Shown in pieces: positions 17,234 through 24,656 of a stretch of 64,000 nt of DNA. The stretch comes from Roseomonas aerilata DSM 19363. Lineage in GTDB: Bacteria > Pseudomonadota > Alphaproteobacteria > Acetobacterales > Acetobacteraceae. The stretch is from the NCBI RefSeq assembly GCF_000711725.1, contig NZ_JONP01000009.1, forward strand, positions 124,001 to 188,000, written 5' to 3'. Positions within the stretch are counted from its first letter, which is position 1. The number at the start of each line of letters is the position of its first letter. A model generated the notes under the pieces. It was not told the origin of the DNA and made no database searches. It saw only the letters and a list, made by a program, of their open reading frames with translations. The position numbers and the translations under genes are program-made.

Positions 17234-18289
17234 ATGGAAACAGGTGCCACGATCGAGCGCCCGGCTGCGCCCAGCCCGGCCTTGTCCAGCCCGGCCGCCA
17301 CGCTTCGCGAGCGCCTGAGGGGGCGGCTCTCGCTCCCCGTCATCGCCGCGCCGCTCTTCATCATCTCGGTGCCGGACCTCGTGGTCGCGCAGTGCACGGC
17401 CGGGATCGTCGGCTCCATGCCCTCGCTGAACGCCCGCCCGGCCTCCCAGCTCGACGAATGGCTTTCCGAAATCGAGGAACGACTGGCGGCGCATGACCAG
17501 GCCTATCCGGAGCGCCCCTCAGCGCCCTTCGCCATCAACCTCATCGTCCACCGCTCCAACGACCGGCTGGAGCACGACCTCGCGGTGGTGGAGCGGCACC
17601 GGGTGCCGATCGTCATCACCTCCCTCGGCGCGCGGCCGGAGGTGAACGCTGCGGTCCACGCCTATGGCGGCCATGTCATGCACGACGTCATCAACCAGAC
17701 CTTCGCGCGCAAGGCGGTGGAGAAAGGGGCGGACGGGCTCGTGCTTGTGGCGGCCGGGGCAGGCGGGCATGCGGGCAGCCTTTCGCCCTTCGCGCTCGTC
17801 TCCGAGACACGAACCTGGTTCGACGGGCCGGTGGCGCTTTCCGGCGCCATCGCGCATGGCCGCTCCGTCCTGGCGGCGGAGGCGATGGGGGCGGACTTCG
17901 CCTATGTCGGCAGCGCCTTCATCGCGACGGCCGAGGCGCGGGCCGAGGAGGGGCACAAGCGGATGATCGTGGACCACGGCGCCTCGGACATCGTCTACAC
18001 GGACCTCATCACCGGGGTTCACGGCAATTATCTCCGCCCCTCCCTCCGGCGCGCGGGGCTCGATCCGGACAACCTCTCCGCCCATGACCCGGCGAGGATG
18101 GATTTCGGCGGCGAGCGCACGAAGCGGTGGAAGGACATCTGGGGCTCGGGGCAGGGGATCGGCGCCGTGCGCTCGGTGCAGCCCGCGGCCGAGCTGGTGG
18201 CGCGGCTGCGTGCGGAATACGCGGAGGCGCGGCGGCACCTTGCCGCGCCGGGGCCGCTGGTGAACCCCGCCTGGGACGCGGCGGCATGA
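17234..18289 (+). CDS. nitronate monooxygenase family flavoprotein
   Basis: 351 residues. The ATG at 17234 has AGGAGGGATC upstream. Signatures of the FMN TIM-barrel NMO/2-nitropropane dioxygenase family are SLPVIAAPLFIISVPDLV at the start, GIVGSMPSLNARP, NLIVHRSNDR, GAGGHAG with the catalytic His at about 179, and the FMN-phosphate loop ALSGAIAHGRS followed by GADFAYVGSAFIAT. It oxidises alkyl nitronates with O2, protecting against propionate 3-nitronate-like toxins. The stop overlaps the start of the next gene (ATGA), suggesting a shared function or at least coupled translation. Confidence 0.92.
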   Translation: METGATIERPAAPSPALSSPAATLRERLRGRLSLPVIAAPLFIISVPDLVVAQCTAGIVGSMPSLNARPASQLDEWLSEIEERLAAHDQAYPERPSAPFAINLIVHRSNDRLEHDLAVVERHRVPIVITSLGARPEVNAAVHAYGGHVMHDVINQTFARKAVEKGADGLVLVAAGAGGHAGSLSPFALVSETRTWFDGPVALSGAIAHGRSVLAAEAMGADFAYVGSAFIATAEARAEEGHKRMIVDHGASDIVYTDLITGVHGNYLRPSLRRAGLDPDNLSAHDPARMDFGGERTKRWKDIWGSGQGIGAVRSVQPAAELVARLRAEYAEARRHLAAPGPLVNPAWDAAA

Positions 18290-19680
18290 GCGGGCGCCCC
18301 GAGGCCGCCGCCCTCGACGCGGGGCAGCGCGAGGCGGTGGCGCGTGCCGAAGCGCTGGCGCGCGACCTCGCTCCCTCGCTTTCCTCCGTGCTGCTCACGC
18401 ATTTCCCGGATGTGGAGACGCTCGACACCTTACGCCCGGGTGAGAGCGACCTCGCGCTCGCCGCTGCGGTGAACCGTGCCGTGGCCGTGGCGCTGACAGA
18501 GGCTGGGGTGGAGGTCTTCGTGCAGCCGGCGGACCGCGCCCTGTTCCGGCGCTGGATGGACGAGCGGCCCGACACGCCGGCGAACCGGCTTGCCTGGCGC
18601 AACCGTGGGAACCTGCTCCGCGGGGCGGCGGCGCTCGAATTGCTCGGCCTTGACGCCCGGAATTTGAGGCCGGCGGCCCCGGCGAAGTCATCGCTCTCCC
18701 CGGCCGACCGGCTGGTGCGCGCCTTCGCCGGGGAGGACGACCGGGCCTTCCGGCGCGTGGCCGAGACGCTGATCCTGGAGGGGCGCGGGGGCGTGCTCGG
18801 CCTCGCCGCCCGCAAGCTGGCCGAGCGCTACGGCGAGGAAGCCGCGGAGGACCTGGAGCTGGAGCTGCTGCAGGTGGCAGAGGCCGCCGATATCGGCCCC
18901 TCCGGCTGGGCAACTCTGGTGGCGCTGCCGGTCGCGCTGCCGCCGGATGATCTGCCGGATGCCGGGGCGCTGGCCGGGAGCCTGCTCGCCTCTGGCGTGC
19001 TGGGGGAGGCGCTGGAGCTGCGCTTTCTGCCGGAATGGCGCTCGGCCACCCTCTTCGAGGCGCTCGAGCCCGTCATGCTGCGTGAGGGGCTAGCCGAGAT
19101 GGTCGCGGGTGGCGAGCCGGCCGCGCTGCCGCCGGCCGATCCCGCGGAGCTGACGCAACGGGGCTTCGGCGTGCTGCTAGGCGTGCAGTTCGACTGGGGC
19201 CTGCCGACCTGGGAGGATCTGGCCGAGAACGGCCTTCCGACGGCTGCCCAGCCGGCCAACGAGGACGCGGCGGACGAGCCCGTGGAGGAGACGCCTGAGG
19301 AGGCGGAGTTCCGCGTCGGCTTCGACCGCTGGCGCATGGCCGTGTCGGAGGCGGTGGAGGGCTGCGTGCCGCTCGCCCTTATCGCGCCGTCCGACGTGGT
19401 GGAGGAGATCGATGATTTCCTCGGCGAGGCCGGCTTCGACACCTCGGGCATCGAGGAGATCCGCGACTTCGTGGAGATGGCGCGCCGGGAGGCGGGGGAG
19501 GAAGTCGTCTGCCGGCCGGAGGTGATCGGCGAAGCGCTGGAACTCTCCCTGTACACGCGAGCCGGGCGGTTCCTCGACAGCCTAACCCTTCCGCCGGAGC
19601 GGCTGCCGATGCCGGCCGTGGAAATGCCGCGCGTCATCCAGGGTTTCGTGCCGCTCCTGCGCGACGTGCCCGGCGGCTGA
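18286..19680 (+). CDS. acidic protein of unknown function coupled to nitronate monooxygenase
   Basis: 464 residues, strongly acidic, starting at an ATG that overlaps the nitronate monooxygenase stop by four bases. I do not recognise a domain. Visible features are an Ala/Arg/Leu-rich helical N-terminal half, with a WMDERPDTPANRLAWRNRGN segment that looks conserved, a repeated Leu/Glu-rich middle, an acidic linker with PVEETPEEAEF (about residues 330-340) and a C-terminal part with GFDTSGIEEIRDFVE. There are no membrane spans, no signal peptide and a single Cys pair. Codon use is like its neighbours, so it is a genuine resident gene. It may partner or regulate the upstream enzyme, but only the gene arrangement supports that. 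Confidence 0.75.
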   Translation: MSGRPEAAALDAGQREAVARAEALARDLAPSLSSVLLTHFPDVETLDTLRPGESDLALAAAVNRAVAVALTEAGVEVFVQPADRALFRRWMDERPDTPANRLAWRNRGNLLRGAAALELLGLDARNLRPAAPAKSSLSPADRLVRAFAGEDDRAFRRVAETLILEGRGGVLGLAARKLAERYGEEAAEDLELELLQVAEAADIGPSGWATLVALPVALPPDDLPDAGALAGSLLASGVLGEALELRFLPEWRSATLFEALEPVMLREGLAEMVAGGEPAALPPADPAELTQRGFGVLLGVQFDWGLPTWEDLAENGLPTAAQPANEDAADEPVEETPEEAEFRVGFDRWRMAVSEAVEGCVPLALIAPSDVVEEIDDFLGEAGFDTSGIEEIRDFVEMARREAGEEVVCRPEVIGEALELSLYTRAGRFLDSLTLPPERLPMPAVEMPRVIQGFVPLLRDVPGG

Positions 19681-19709
19681 GGCGGCAGGAAAGCAGGAGC
19701 ACCATCGGC

Positions 19710-20876
19710 ATGGATTTCGCCCTCTCGCCGGAGCAGGAGGCCATCCCAGAGGGGGTGGCGCGCGTCTGCGCCCGCTTTGACGCCGACTACTGGCTGCGCC
19801 GGGACCGGAGCGGCGAGTTCCCCCTCGATTTCCACGCGGCCATTGCCGAGGCGGGCTGGCTCGGCATCTGCATCCCCACGGAATACGGCGGCGCCGGCCT
19901 GGGCATCGCGGAGGCTGCGCTGATGGTGCAGGCAATCAGTGAGTCCGGTGCGGGGATGAGCGGCGTCTCGGCCATCCACATGAACATCTTCGGGCTGAAC
20001 CCCGTGGTCGTCTTCGGCACGGAGGAACAGAAGCGCCGCATCCTGCCGCCGCTGGTCGCCGGGCGGGAGAAGGCCTGCTTCGGGGTGACGGAGCCGAATA
20101 CCGGGCTGGACACCACGAAGCTGAAGACCTTCGCCCGGAAGGAGGGCGACCGCTACGTCGTCAATGGCCGCAAGGTCTGGATTTCGACCGCGCAGGTGAC
20201 GGAGAAGATCCTTCTCCTCGCCCGCACGACGCCGCTGGAACAGGTGAAGCGGCCGACGGATGGATTAAGCCTGTTTTATACCGACCTTGACCGCCGCTAC
20301 GTCGAGGTGCGCGAGATCGAGAAGATGGGCCGCAAGGCCGTCGATTCGAACGAGCTGTTCATCGACGACCTGCCGGTGCCGGCGGACGACCTCATCGGGG
20401 AGGAAGGGCAGGGCTTCCGCCAGATCCTGCATGGGATGAACCCGGAGCGCGTGCTTATCGCGGCCGCCGCCGTGGGCCTGGGGCACGCCGCCATCCGCCG
20501 CGCATCGGCCTACGCGAAGGAGCGGATCGTCTTCGACCGGCCGATCGGCCAGAATCAGGGCGTGCAGCATCCCCTGGCCAAGTGCTGGATGGAGCTAGAG
20601 GCGGCGCGGCTGATGGTGATGCAGGCGGCCTGGCGCTACGACAGCGGCCTCTCCTGCGGGGCGGAGGCGAATGCCGCGAAGTATCTCGCGGGAGAGGCTG
20701 GCTTTCGCGCCTGCGAGACCGCGGTGCTCAGCCATGGCGGCTTCGGCTACGCCAAGGAGTACCACGTGGAGCGCTACATGCGGGAGGCGATGCTGATGCG
20801 GATCGCCCCGGTCAGCACGCAGCTCATCATGTGCTTCATCGCAGAGAAGGTGCTCGGCCTGCCCCGCTCCTACTGA
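19710..20876 (+). CDS. acyl-CoA dehydrogenase
   Basis: 388 residues. The helical N-terminal domain contains WLGICIPTEYGGAGLG, the middle beta domain contains ACFGVTEPNTGLDTTKLKT and YVVNGRKVWIS, and the C-terminal helices contain FDRPIGQNQGVQHPLA and HGGFGYAKEYHVERYMRE. It oxidises an acyl-CoA to the 2-enoyl-CoA with FAD. The usual catalytic Glu of medium- and short-chain enzymes (in YEGTSQ) is replaced by Pro in IAPVSTQ. A Glu at residue 246 in NPERVLIA lies where isovaleryl- and long-chain-type enzymes carry their base. The substrate is unknown; branched-chain acyl-CoA is a reasonable guess. Confidence 0.92.
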   Translation: MDFALSPEQEAIPEGVARVCARFDADYWLRRDRSGEFPLDFHAAIAEAGWLGICIPTEYGGAGLGIAEAALMVQAISESGAGMSGVSAIHMNIFGLNPVVVFGTEEQKRRILPPLVAGREKACFGVTEPNTGLDTTKLKTFARKEGDRYVVNGRKVWISTAQVTEKILLLARTTPLEQVKRPTDGLSLFYTDLDRRYVEVREIEKMGRKAVDSNELFIDDLPVPADDLIGEEGQGFRQILHGMNPERVLIAAAAVGLGHAAIRRASAYAKERIVFDRPIGQNQGVQHPLAKCWMELEAARLMVMQAAWRYDSGLSCGAEANAAKYLAGEAGFRACETAVLSHGGFGYAKEYHVERYMREAMLMRIAPVSTQLIMCFIAEKVLGLPRSY

Positions 20877-20888
20877 GAGGCGTGACGC

Positions 20889-21950
20889 CTAGTCCAGGAT
20901 CTGCAGGAAGGCGCGCAGCTCCTCGCTCCAGAACCGCGCGTTGCCCGTGGTGCCGTGGCCCGCGGTTTCCTCGCTCGCGGGAATGAGGAGTAGGCGCGCA
21001 TTCGGGATGCGGGCCATGGCGGCCTGCATGACGCCGGTCTCGGGCGGGTTCCGCTCGTCGTCGGCCGCGTTGATGGCAAGGACACGGGCGCGGATGCGGC
21101 CGAGCAGCGGCGCCGGGTTGTAGTCGCGCGAGGAATCCCACTGGTAGACGAAGTCGTTCGCGTCCTTCGGGGCAGGGGCCGCGAGCCGTGCCTCGACCAG
21201 CTTGTCCGCGGCCTCACGCGTGGGAACGGTCGCCTGGTAGTTCAGCGTGCCGCCGTTCGTCGCCGTGGAGTAGAAGACGTTCACGCTGCGCAGCGACGGC
21301 GGCTGCTCCGCGTAGTCGCCGCCCCTGTAGGCGGGATCCCGGCGGATCGTCTCGACCATCAGGCGACGCAGCATCCAGTTGCGGCTGGACATCTCCGTCG
21401 GCTGGGAGGCCATGGGGACGATGGCATCCATGAAGTCCGGGTAGGTGACGCCCCAGAGCCAGGCATGCATGCCGCCCATGGAGTTGCCGAGCACGAGGCG
21501 GAGATGGCCGATCCCCAGCCCCTCCGTCACCAGCCGGTACTGTGCCTGGACCATGTCGGCGTAGTTGTAGCGGGGGAAGGCGGCGCGCAGCCCGTCCGAA
21601 GGCTTGGCCGATTCGCCGGCGCCGAGCGCGTCCGGCAGGATGATGAAGTAGCGGGAGGCGTCGAGCGGCTGGCCGGGGCCGAAGAGCACGCCGGCGAAGC
21701 CCGGCGTCAGCAGGCTGCGCGCGGAGCCCGCGGTGCCGTGCAGCACCAGCACCGGCGTGCCCGACGGATTGCCGATGGTGGTGTAGTGGAGCCGCAGCTC
21801 GGGCATCGTCTCGCCAGTGTGGAAGCGGAAGTCCCGGGCGGTCCAGACCGCCGGGCGCGGCGCGGGGTAGTCGGCGGCGAGGGCCGGCAGGGCGGCAAGG
21901 CCGAGAAGGAGCCCGAGCGCGCCGCGGCGCGTTCCCGTGAAGGGTGTCAT
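20889..21950 (-). CDS. secreted alpha/beta-fold hydrolase (homoserine acetyltransferase-like)
   Basis: 353 residues with an N-terminal signal peptide (RRGALGLLLGLAALPALAA, cleavage near residue 26), so it acts in the periplasm. The alpha/beta-hydrolase core resembles MetX: ELRLHYTTIGNPSG, VLHGTAGSARSLL, the oxyanion/nucleophile elbow VLGNSMGGMHAW with the predicted Ser, an acid in NAADDERNPPE, and a late His in ETAGHGTTGNA. Secreted MetX-like proteins in proteobacteria are generally annotated as hydrolases of unknown ester substrate; the export signal argues against methionine biosynthesis. It is convergent with the acyl-CoA dehydrogenase, with only 12 bases between the stops. Confidence 0.87.
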   Translation of the reverse strand: MTPFTGTRRGALGLLLGLAALPALAADYPAPRPAVWTARDFRFHTGETMPELRLHYTTIGNPSGTPVLVLHGTAGSARSLLTPGFAGVLFGPGQPLDASRYFIILPDALGAGESAKPSDGLRAAFPRYNYADMVQAQYRLVTEGLGIGHLRLVLGNSMGGMHAWLWGVTYPDFMDAIVPMASQPTEMSSRNWMLRRLMVETIRRDPAYRGGDYAEQPPSLRSVNVFYSTATNGGTLNYQATVPTREAADKLVEARLAAPAPKDANDFVYQWDSSRDYNPAPLLGRIRARVLAINAADDERNPPETGVMQAAMARIPNARLLLIPASEETAGHGTTGNARFWSEELRAFLQILD

Positions 21951-22035
21951 GACGTTCTCTTCCGCGTCCGGTTCGACGGCGCGAGCCTATCGAGCCGGAC
22001 TGCCGGTGCCAAAATAAACCTTACGGGGCCGCTCC

Positions 22036-22671
22036 CTAGCCGAGCGCCGGCTGCGTGGAACGGTAGCTCGGCAGAGCCTCCACGCGGCTCCACCAATCCG
22101 CAAGCCCCTCGGCCCCGAAGATCGCGTCGCGGTCCGGCGTCAGCGAGACGTAGAACAGGATAGGTGCGAGGTAGAGGTCGGCGAGGCTCAGCTCCCCCGC
22201 GATGAAAGGCGAATCGCCGCGTGTCGTCATGGCGAAGTCCATGAGCTTGCGCCCGTTCTCCAGCCCGGATGCGCGCATCGCCTCATTCCTGCCGCCGACG
22301 AAGTCGGGGAAGAGGTGGTAGGCCGCCACGCCGGCGATGAGCGCGCCGTATCCGTAGGAATCGACCAGACCGACGATCATGTCCATCCGTGCCCGGTCCT
22401 TCGGCGTGGCGGGCACGAGCGAAGGGCCCGGAAGCACGTCGTTCAGGTAGCGCGTGATCGCCGAGGTCTCGAGGATGCGCATCCCGTCGTGGTCGAGGAC
22501 GGGGACCTTGCCGAAGGGGTGGCGGGCCAGGTGCTCGGGCTGCCTCGGCTCCCCGCTCAGCACGTTCACCGGTTCCTGGCGGTAGCCGGTCGCGCCCTTC
22601 TCGGCGAGAACCATTTTCACCGTGCGCACGTAGGTGGAGCCGTCGAAGCCCCACAGCGTGAAGTCGGACAT
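22036..22671 (-). CDS. glutathione S-transferase family protein
   Basis: 211 residues. The N-terminal thioredoxin-like domain has FTLWGFDGSTYVRTVKM (active-site Ser/Tyr near residues 12-14), the cis-Pro segment HPFGKVPVLDHDG and the glutathione-binding ETSAITRYL. The C-terminal helical domain has FIAGELSLADLYLAP. The ATG at 22671 follows GGAGGAAC; the upstream open frame is not protein-like. Cytoplasmic detoxification or dehalogenation-type conjugation is expected. The substrate is not predictable. Confidence 0.92.
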   Translation of the reverse strand: MSDFTLWGFDGSTYVRTVKMVLAEKGATGYRQEPVNVLSGEPRQPEHLARHPFGKVPVLDHDGMRILETSAITRYLNDVLPGPSLVPATPKDRARMDMIVGLVDSYGYGALIAGVAAYHLFPDFVGGRNEAMRASGLENGRKLMDFAMTTRGDSPFIAGELSLADLYLAPILFYVSLTPDRDAIFGAEGLADWWSRVEALPSYRSTQPALG

Positions 22672-22853
22672 GGATCTTGTTCCTCCAGGCGGTGCTCGCG
22701 GGGGCGAGCCTCCTGCGCAAGAGAGCGCTACAGGCTTGCAGGCCGCTCTGTCCATCGCGGTGGCGGCGGCTGTAAAAATCCGGGGCCGGGCGTTACCTGG
22801 GCAGGCGCAGGCCGGCCGCCTCGCGCGGGTGCCGCCAGAAGAGGAGCCGCATC

Positions 22854-23225
22854 GTGAAGATTCCAGGTCCCGATCATCCAATCAGCATCGAGCCCAACCA
22901 GAACCGCGTGCGTGTGACGATGGGAGGGACGGTGCTGGCCGATAGCACGCGCGCGCTGACCCTGCGGGAGGCCTCACTGCCGCCGGTGCATTACCTGCCG
23001 CGGCAGGATGCCGAGATGTCGCTGTTCGAGCGCACGCCGCGGGTGACGCACTGCCCCTACAAGGGCGGCGCCTCCTACTACACGCTCCGCGCCGGGGAGC
23101 GGCGGGCGGAGAACGCCGTCTGGAGCTACGAGGCGCCCTTTCCCGCGGTAGCGGCCATTGCTGGGCACCTCGCCTTCTATCCAGACCGCGTGGAGATCAC
23201 CGAGATCCCGCCCGCGCAGGGGTGA
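22854..23225 (+). CDS. DUF427 domain protein
   Basis: 123 residues from a GTG preceded by GAGGAG. It matches the DUF427 pattern throughout: NRVRVTMGGTVLADSTRAL, the YLPRQDAEMSLFERT segment, THCPYKGGASYY and ENAVWSYEAPFPAVAAIAGHLAFYPDRVEI. The fold is a small beta-tent of unknown biochemical role, frequently found singly in proteobacteria and actinobacteria. It is divergent from the GST gene. It has one conserved Cys in the THCPYKG motif. Confidence 0.88.
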   Translation: MKIPGPDHPISIEPNQNRVRVTMGGTVLADSTRALTLREASLPPVHYLPRQDAEMSLFERTPRVTHCPYKGGASYYTLRAGERRAENAVWSYEAPFPAVAAIAGHLAFYPDRVEITEIPPAQG

Positions 23226-23301
23226 CGTAGACGGCCCGGACGATCGGCCGCCATCTCCTGGCGGCGGCCGCGCCGGACGGACCGGCGACGGCCGCGGCCC
23301 T

Positions 23302-24420
23302 TCAGCGCGCGTCGCGCCGCGAGGCCGACTGGGCGCGCGCCTCGGCGCGCACCCTGGCGGCGCGGCGCGCGCGCAAGGCCTCGCGGCGCTGCTCCGCCGC
23401 GGAAGGCTGGCGCGGCTGCGAGAAGGAGACGGAGCGGGGCGCCGGCCGGGCGCCGGCCGCGACCATCGGCGCTGCCAGGGCAGCCGCGGCCGGGGTCAGC
23501 TCGGCCAGCCCCACCTGGTCGGCGATCCCGACCTCGTTGGGGGCGACGCTCGCCGCTTGCACCACGGGCGGTGCGGCGGGCGCGGGCTCGGGTGCCGCGA
23601 CGGCTGCGGTGACCGGCGGTGCCGCAGGCACAGGTGTGGGCGCCGGGCTCGGAAGCGCCAGGAGGGCGACCAGCGCGAGGGCGGAGGAGCCGGCTGCGGC
23701 CCAGCGGACGCGGGGCGGAAACGCGGCGACGAGCCCCCAGGCCGCGACGGCACCCTGCGCGAGCCGCACCGCCGCCTCTCTCGCACCGCTGCGGAGAAGG
23801 GGCAGCACGGTGGTCTGCAGCGCGCGCCGGGCTTCCGCCGTCAGATCGCGCGCGACCTGCAAGACGGTGGCGGACCAGTGCGGCGTCGTCTCGGTGGCTG
23901 CGGACACGATGGCGGCCTCGGGCGGGCGGGGCATGGCCAGCGCCTCGTCGCGCCAGCCGCGCGGCGCGCCGTCGAGGTTGTCGGTCCACACGCGGTCGCC
24001 CGGCACGATGCTGCGCTCGAGCGTCTTCACCCAGGCCTTGCCGGCGCCGATCGTGAGCGGCGGAAGCTCGGCGAAGGCCGCGCCGACGAGCTCGACCGCA
24101 ACAGGCAACTCGGACGGCAGCAGCGTGCCGTGGATCACGGGGAGGTAGCCGGTGAAGATCCGGTGGAACCCGGTCTCCTCGAGGCGCTGGCGCAGCACGC
24201 CTTCGGCGTTGTGCCCCGGCTCCCTCAGGTCGATCAGCGCGACGCCGTGGCGCGGATGCATGAGCACATAGTCGACGGTGACCGGGACTTCCATGGTGCC
24301 GCCGATGTCGCAGTTCCGGCCGCAGACCCACCCCTCCGGCAGCCGCGCGAGGTCGTGCGTTTCCCCGGCGCGCCACGTGGACCGAAGGCGGTCCGGCGCG
24401 CAGTCCAGCTGTGTATCCAC
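23302..24420 (-). CDS. membrane protein with possible degenerate NERD-like N-terminal domain
   Basis: 372 residues from a GTG (24418-24420) with GGGGG nine bases upstream. The first ~110 residues include DYVLMHPRHGVALIDLRE, reminiscent of the NERD/restriction-endonuclease-like core (a strand ending in an acidic-hydrophobic-basic pattern), but the usual second catalytic acid and Lys are not obvious. A linker with several Ala/Leu helices follows, then one hydrophobic segment (about 245-258, SSALALVALLAL) and an Ala/Pro-rich then Arg-rich C-terminal tail of about 100 residues. The function is unknown. It is divergent from the GMC oxidoreductase and shares the regulatory region between them. Confidence 0.65.
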   Translation of the reverse strand: MDTQLDCAPDRLRSTWRAGETHDLARLPEGWVCGRNCDIGGTMEVPVTVDYVLMHPRHGVALIDLREPGHNAEGVLRQRLEETGFHRIFTGYLPVIHGTLLPSELPVAVELVGAAFAELPPLTIGAGKAWVKTLERSIVPGDRVWTDNLDGAPRGWRDEALAMPRPPEAAIVSAATETTPHWSATVLQVARDLTAEARRALQTTVLPLLRSGAREAAVRLAQGAVAAWGLVAAFPPRVRWAAAGSSALALVALLALPSPAPTPVPAAPPVTAAVAAPEPAPAAPPVVQAASVAPNEVGIADQVGLAELTPAAAALAAPMVAAGARPAPRSVSFSQPRQPSAAEQRREALRARRAARVRAEARAQSASRRDAR

Positions 24421-24437
24421 TTCAAGTACCCCCTAAT

Positions 24438-24462
24438 CCCCTTTGTTATGAAGGGGTTTTTT
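24438..24462 (+). other. hairpin followed by six Ts
   Basis: CCCCTT, loop TGTTATG, AAGGGG, then TTTTTT. It has the form of an intrinsic terminator on the plus strand, but no plus-strand gene ends within 1.2 kb before it. It lies 18-42 bases upstream of the minus-strand gene starting at 24420, so it may instead shape that gene's 5' leader. Confidence 0.4.
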
Positions 24463-24490
24463 GGCCAAGAATGCCACCGGGAATTCGATA

Positions 24491-24508
24491 GCTCACGAAA
24501 TCGTGAGC
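24491..24508. promoter_or_regulatory. perfect dyad GCTCACGAAATCGTGAGC
   Basis: An 8-bp perfect inverted repeat with a two-base centre, in the middle of the divergent region between the 23302-24420 gene and the GMC oxidoreductase gene. This is the form expected for a dimeric helix-turn-helix repressor or activator. The regulator is unknown. The surroundings are AT-richer than the genome average. Confidence 0.5.
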
Positions 24509-24519
24509 AGTCTAGGGGT

Positions 24520-24549
24520 GTTTTGACCGTTTCGAAAGCCGTTTTGACC
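24520..24549 (+). promoter_or_regulatory. two direct GTTTTGACC repeats 21 bp apart
   Basis: GTTTTGACC at 24520-24528 and again at 24541-24549, exactly two helical turns apart, about 110 bases upstream of the GMC oxidoreductase start. Each contains TTGACC, a plausible -35 element. They could be tandem activator sites, such as for a response regulator, or alternative promoters. Confidence 0.45.
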
Positions 24550-24656
24550 ATGTGGGCGGTTTCCCGGCGGCGCAGGCCAGCACTTCGCCTGGCCGGCGGC
24601 TCGCCAGAACCAGGTTCCAGGCAACCTTCCCCGCCTGGGTGTGAGAGGTTACCGGT

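Noticed and set aside
20878-20890. AGGCGTGACGCCT inverted repeat between the acyl-CoA dehydrogenase and hydrolase stops
   Set aside because: Only 6 bp with a one-base centre; too short to call a terminator in this base composition.
24438-24462. Hairpin with six Ts as a genuine plus-strand terminator
   Set aside because: No plus-strand gene ends within 1.2 kb upstream; kept as a structural feature only.
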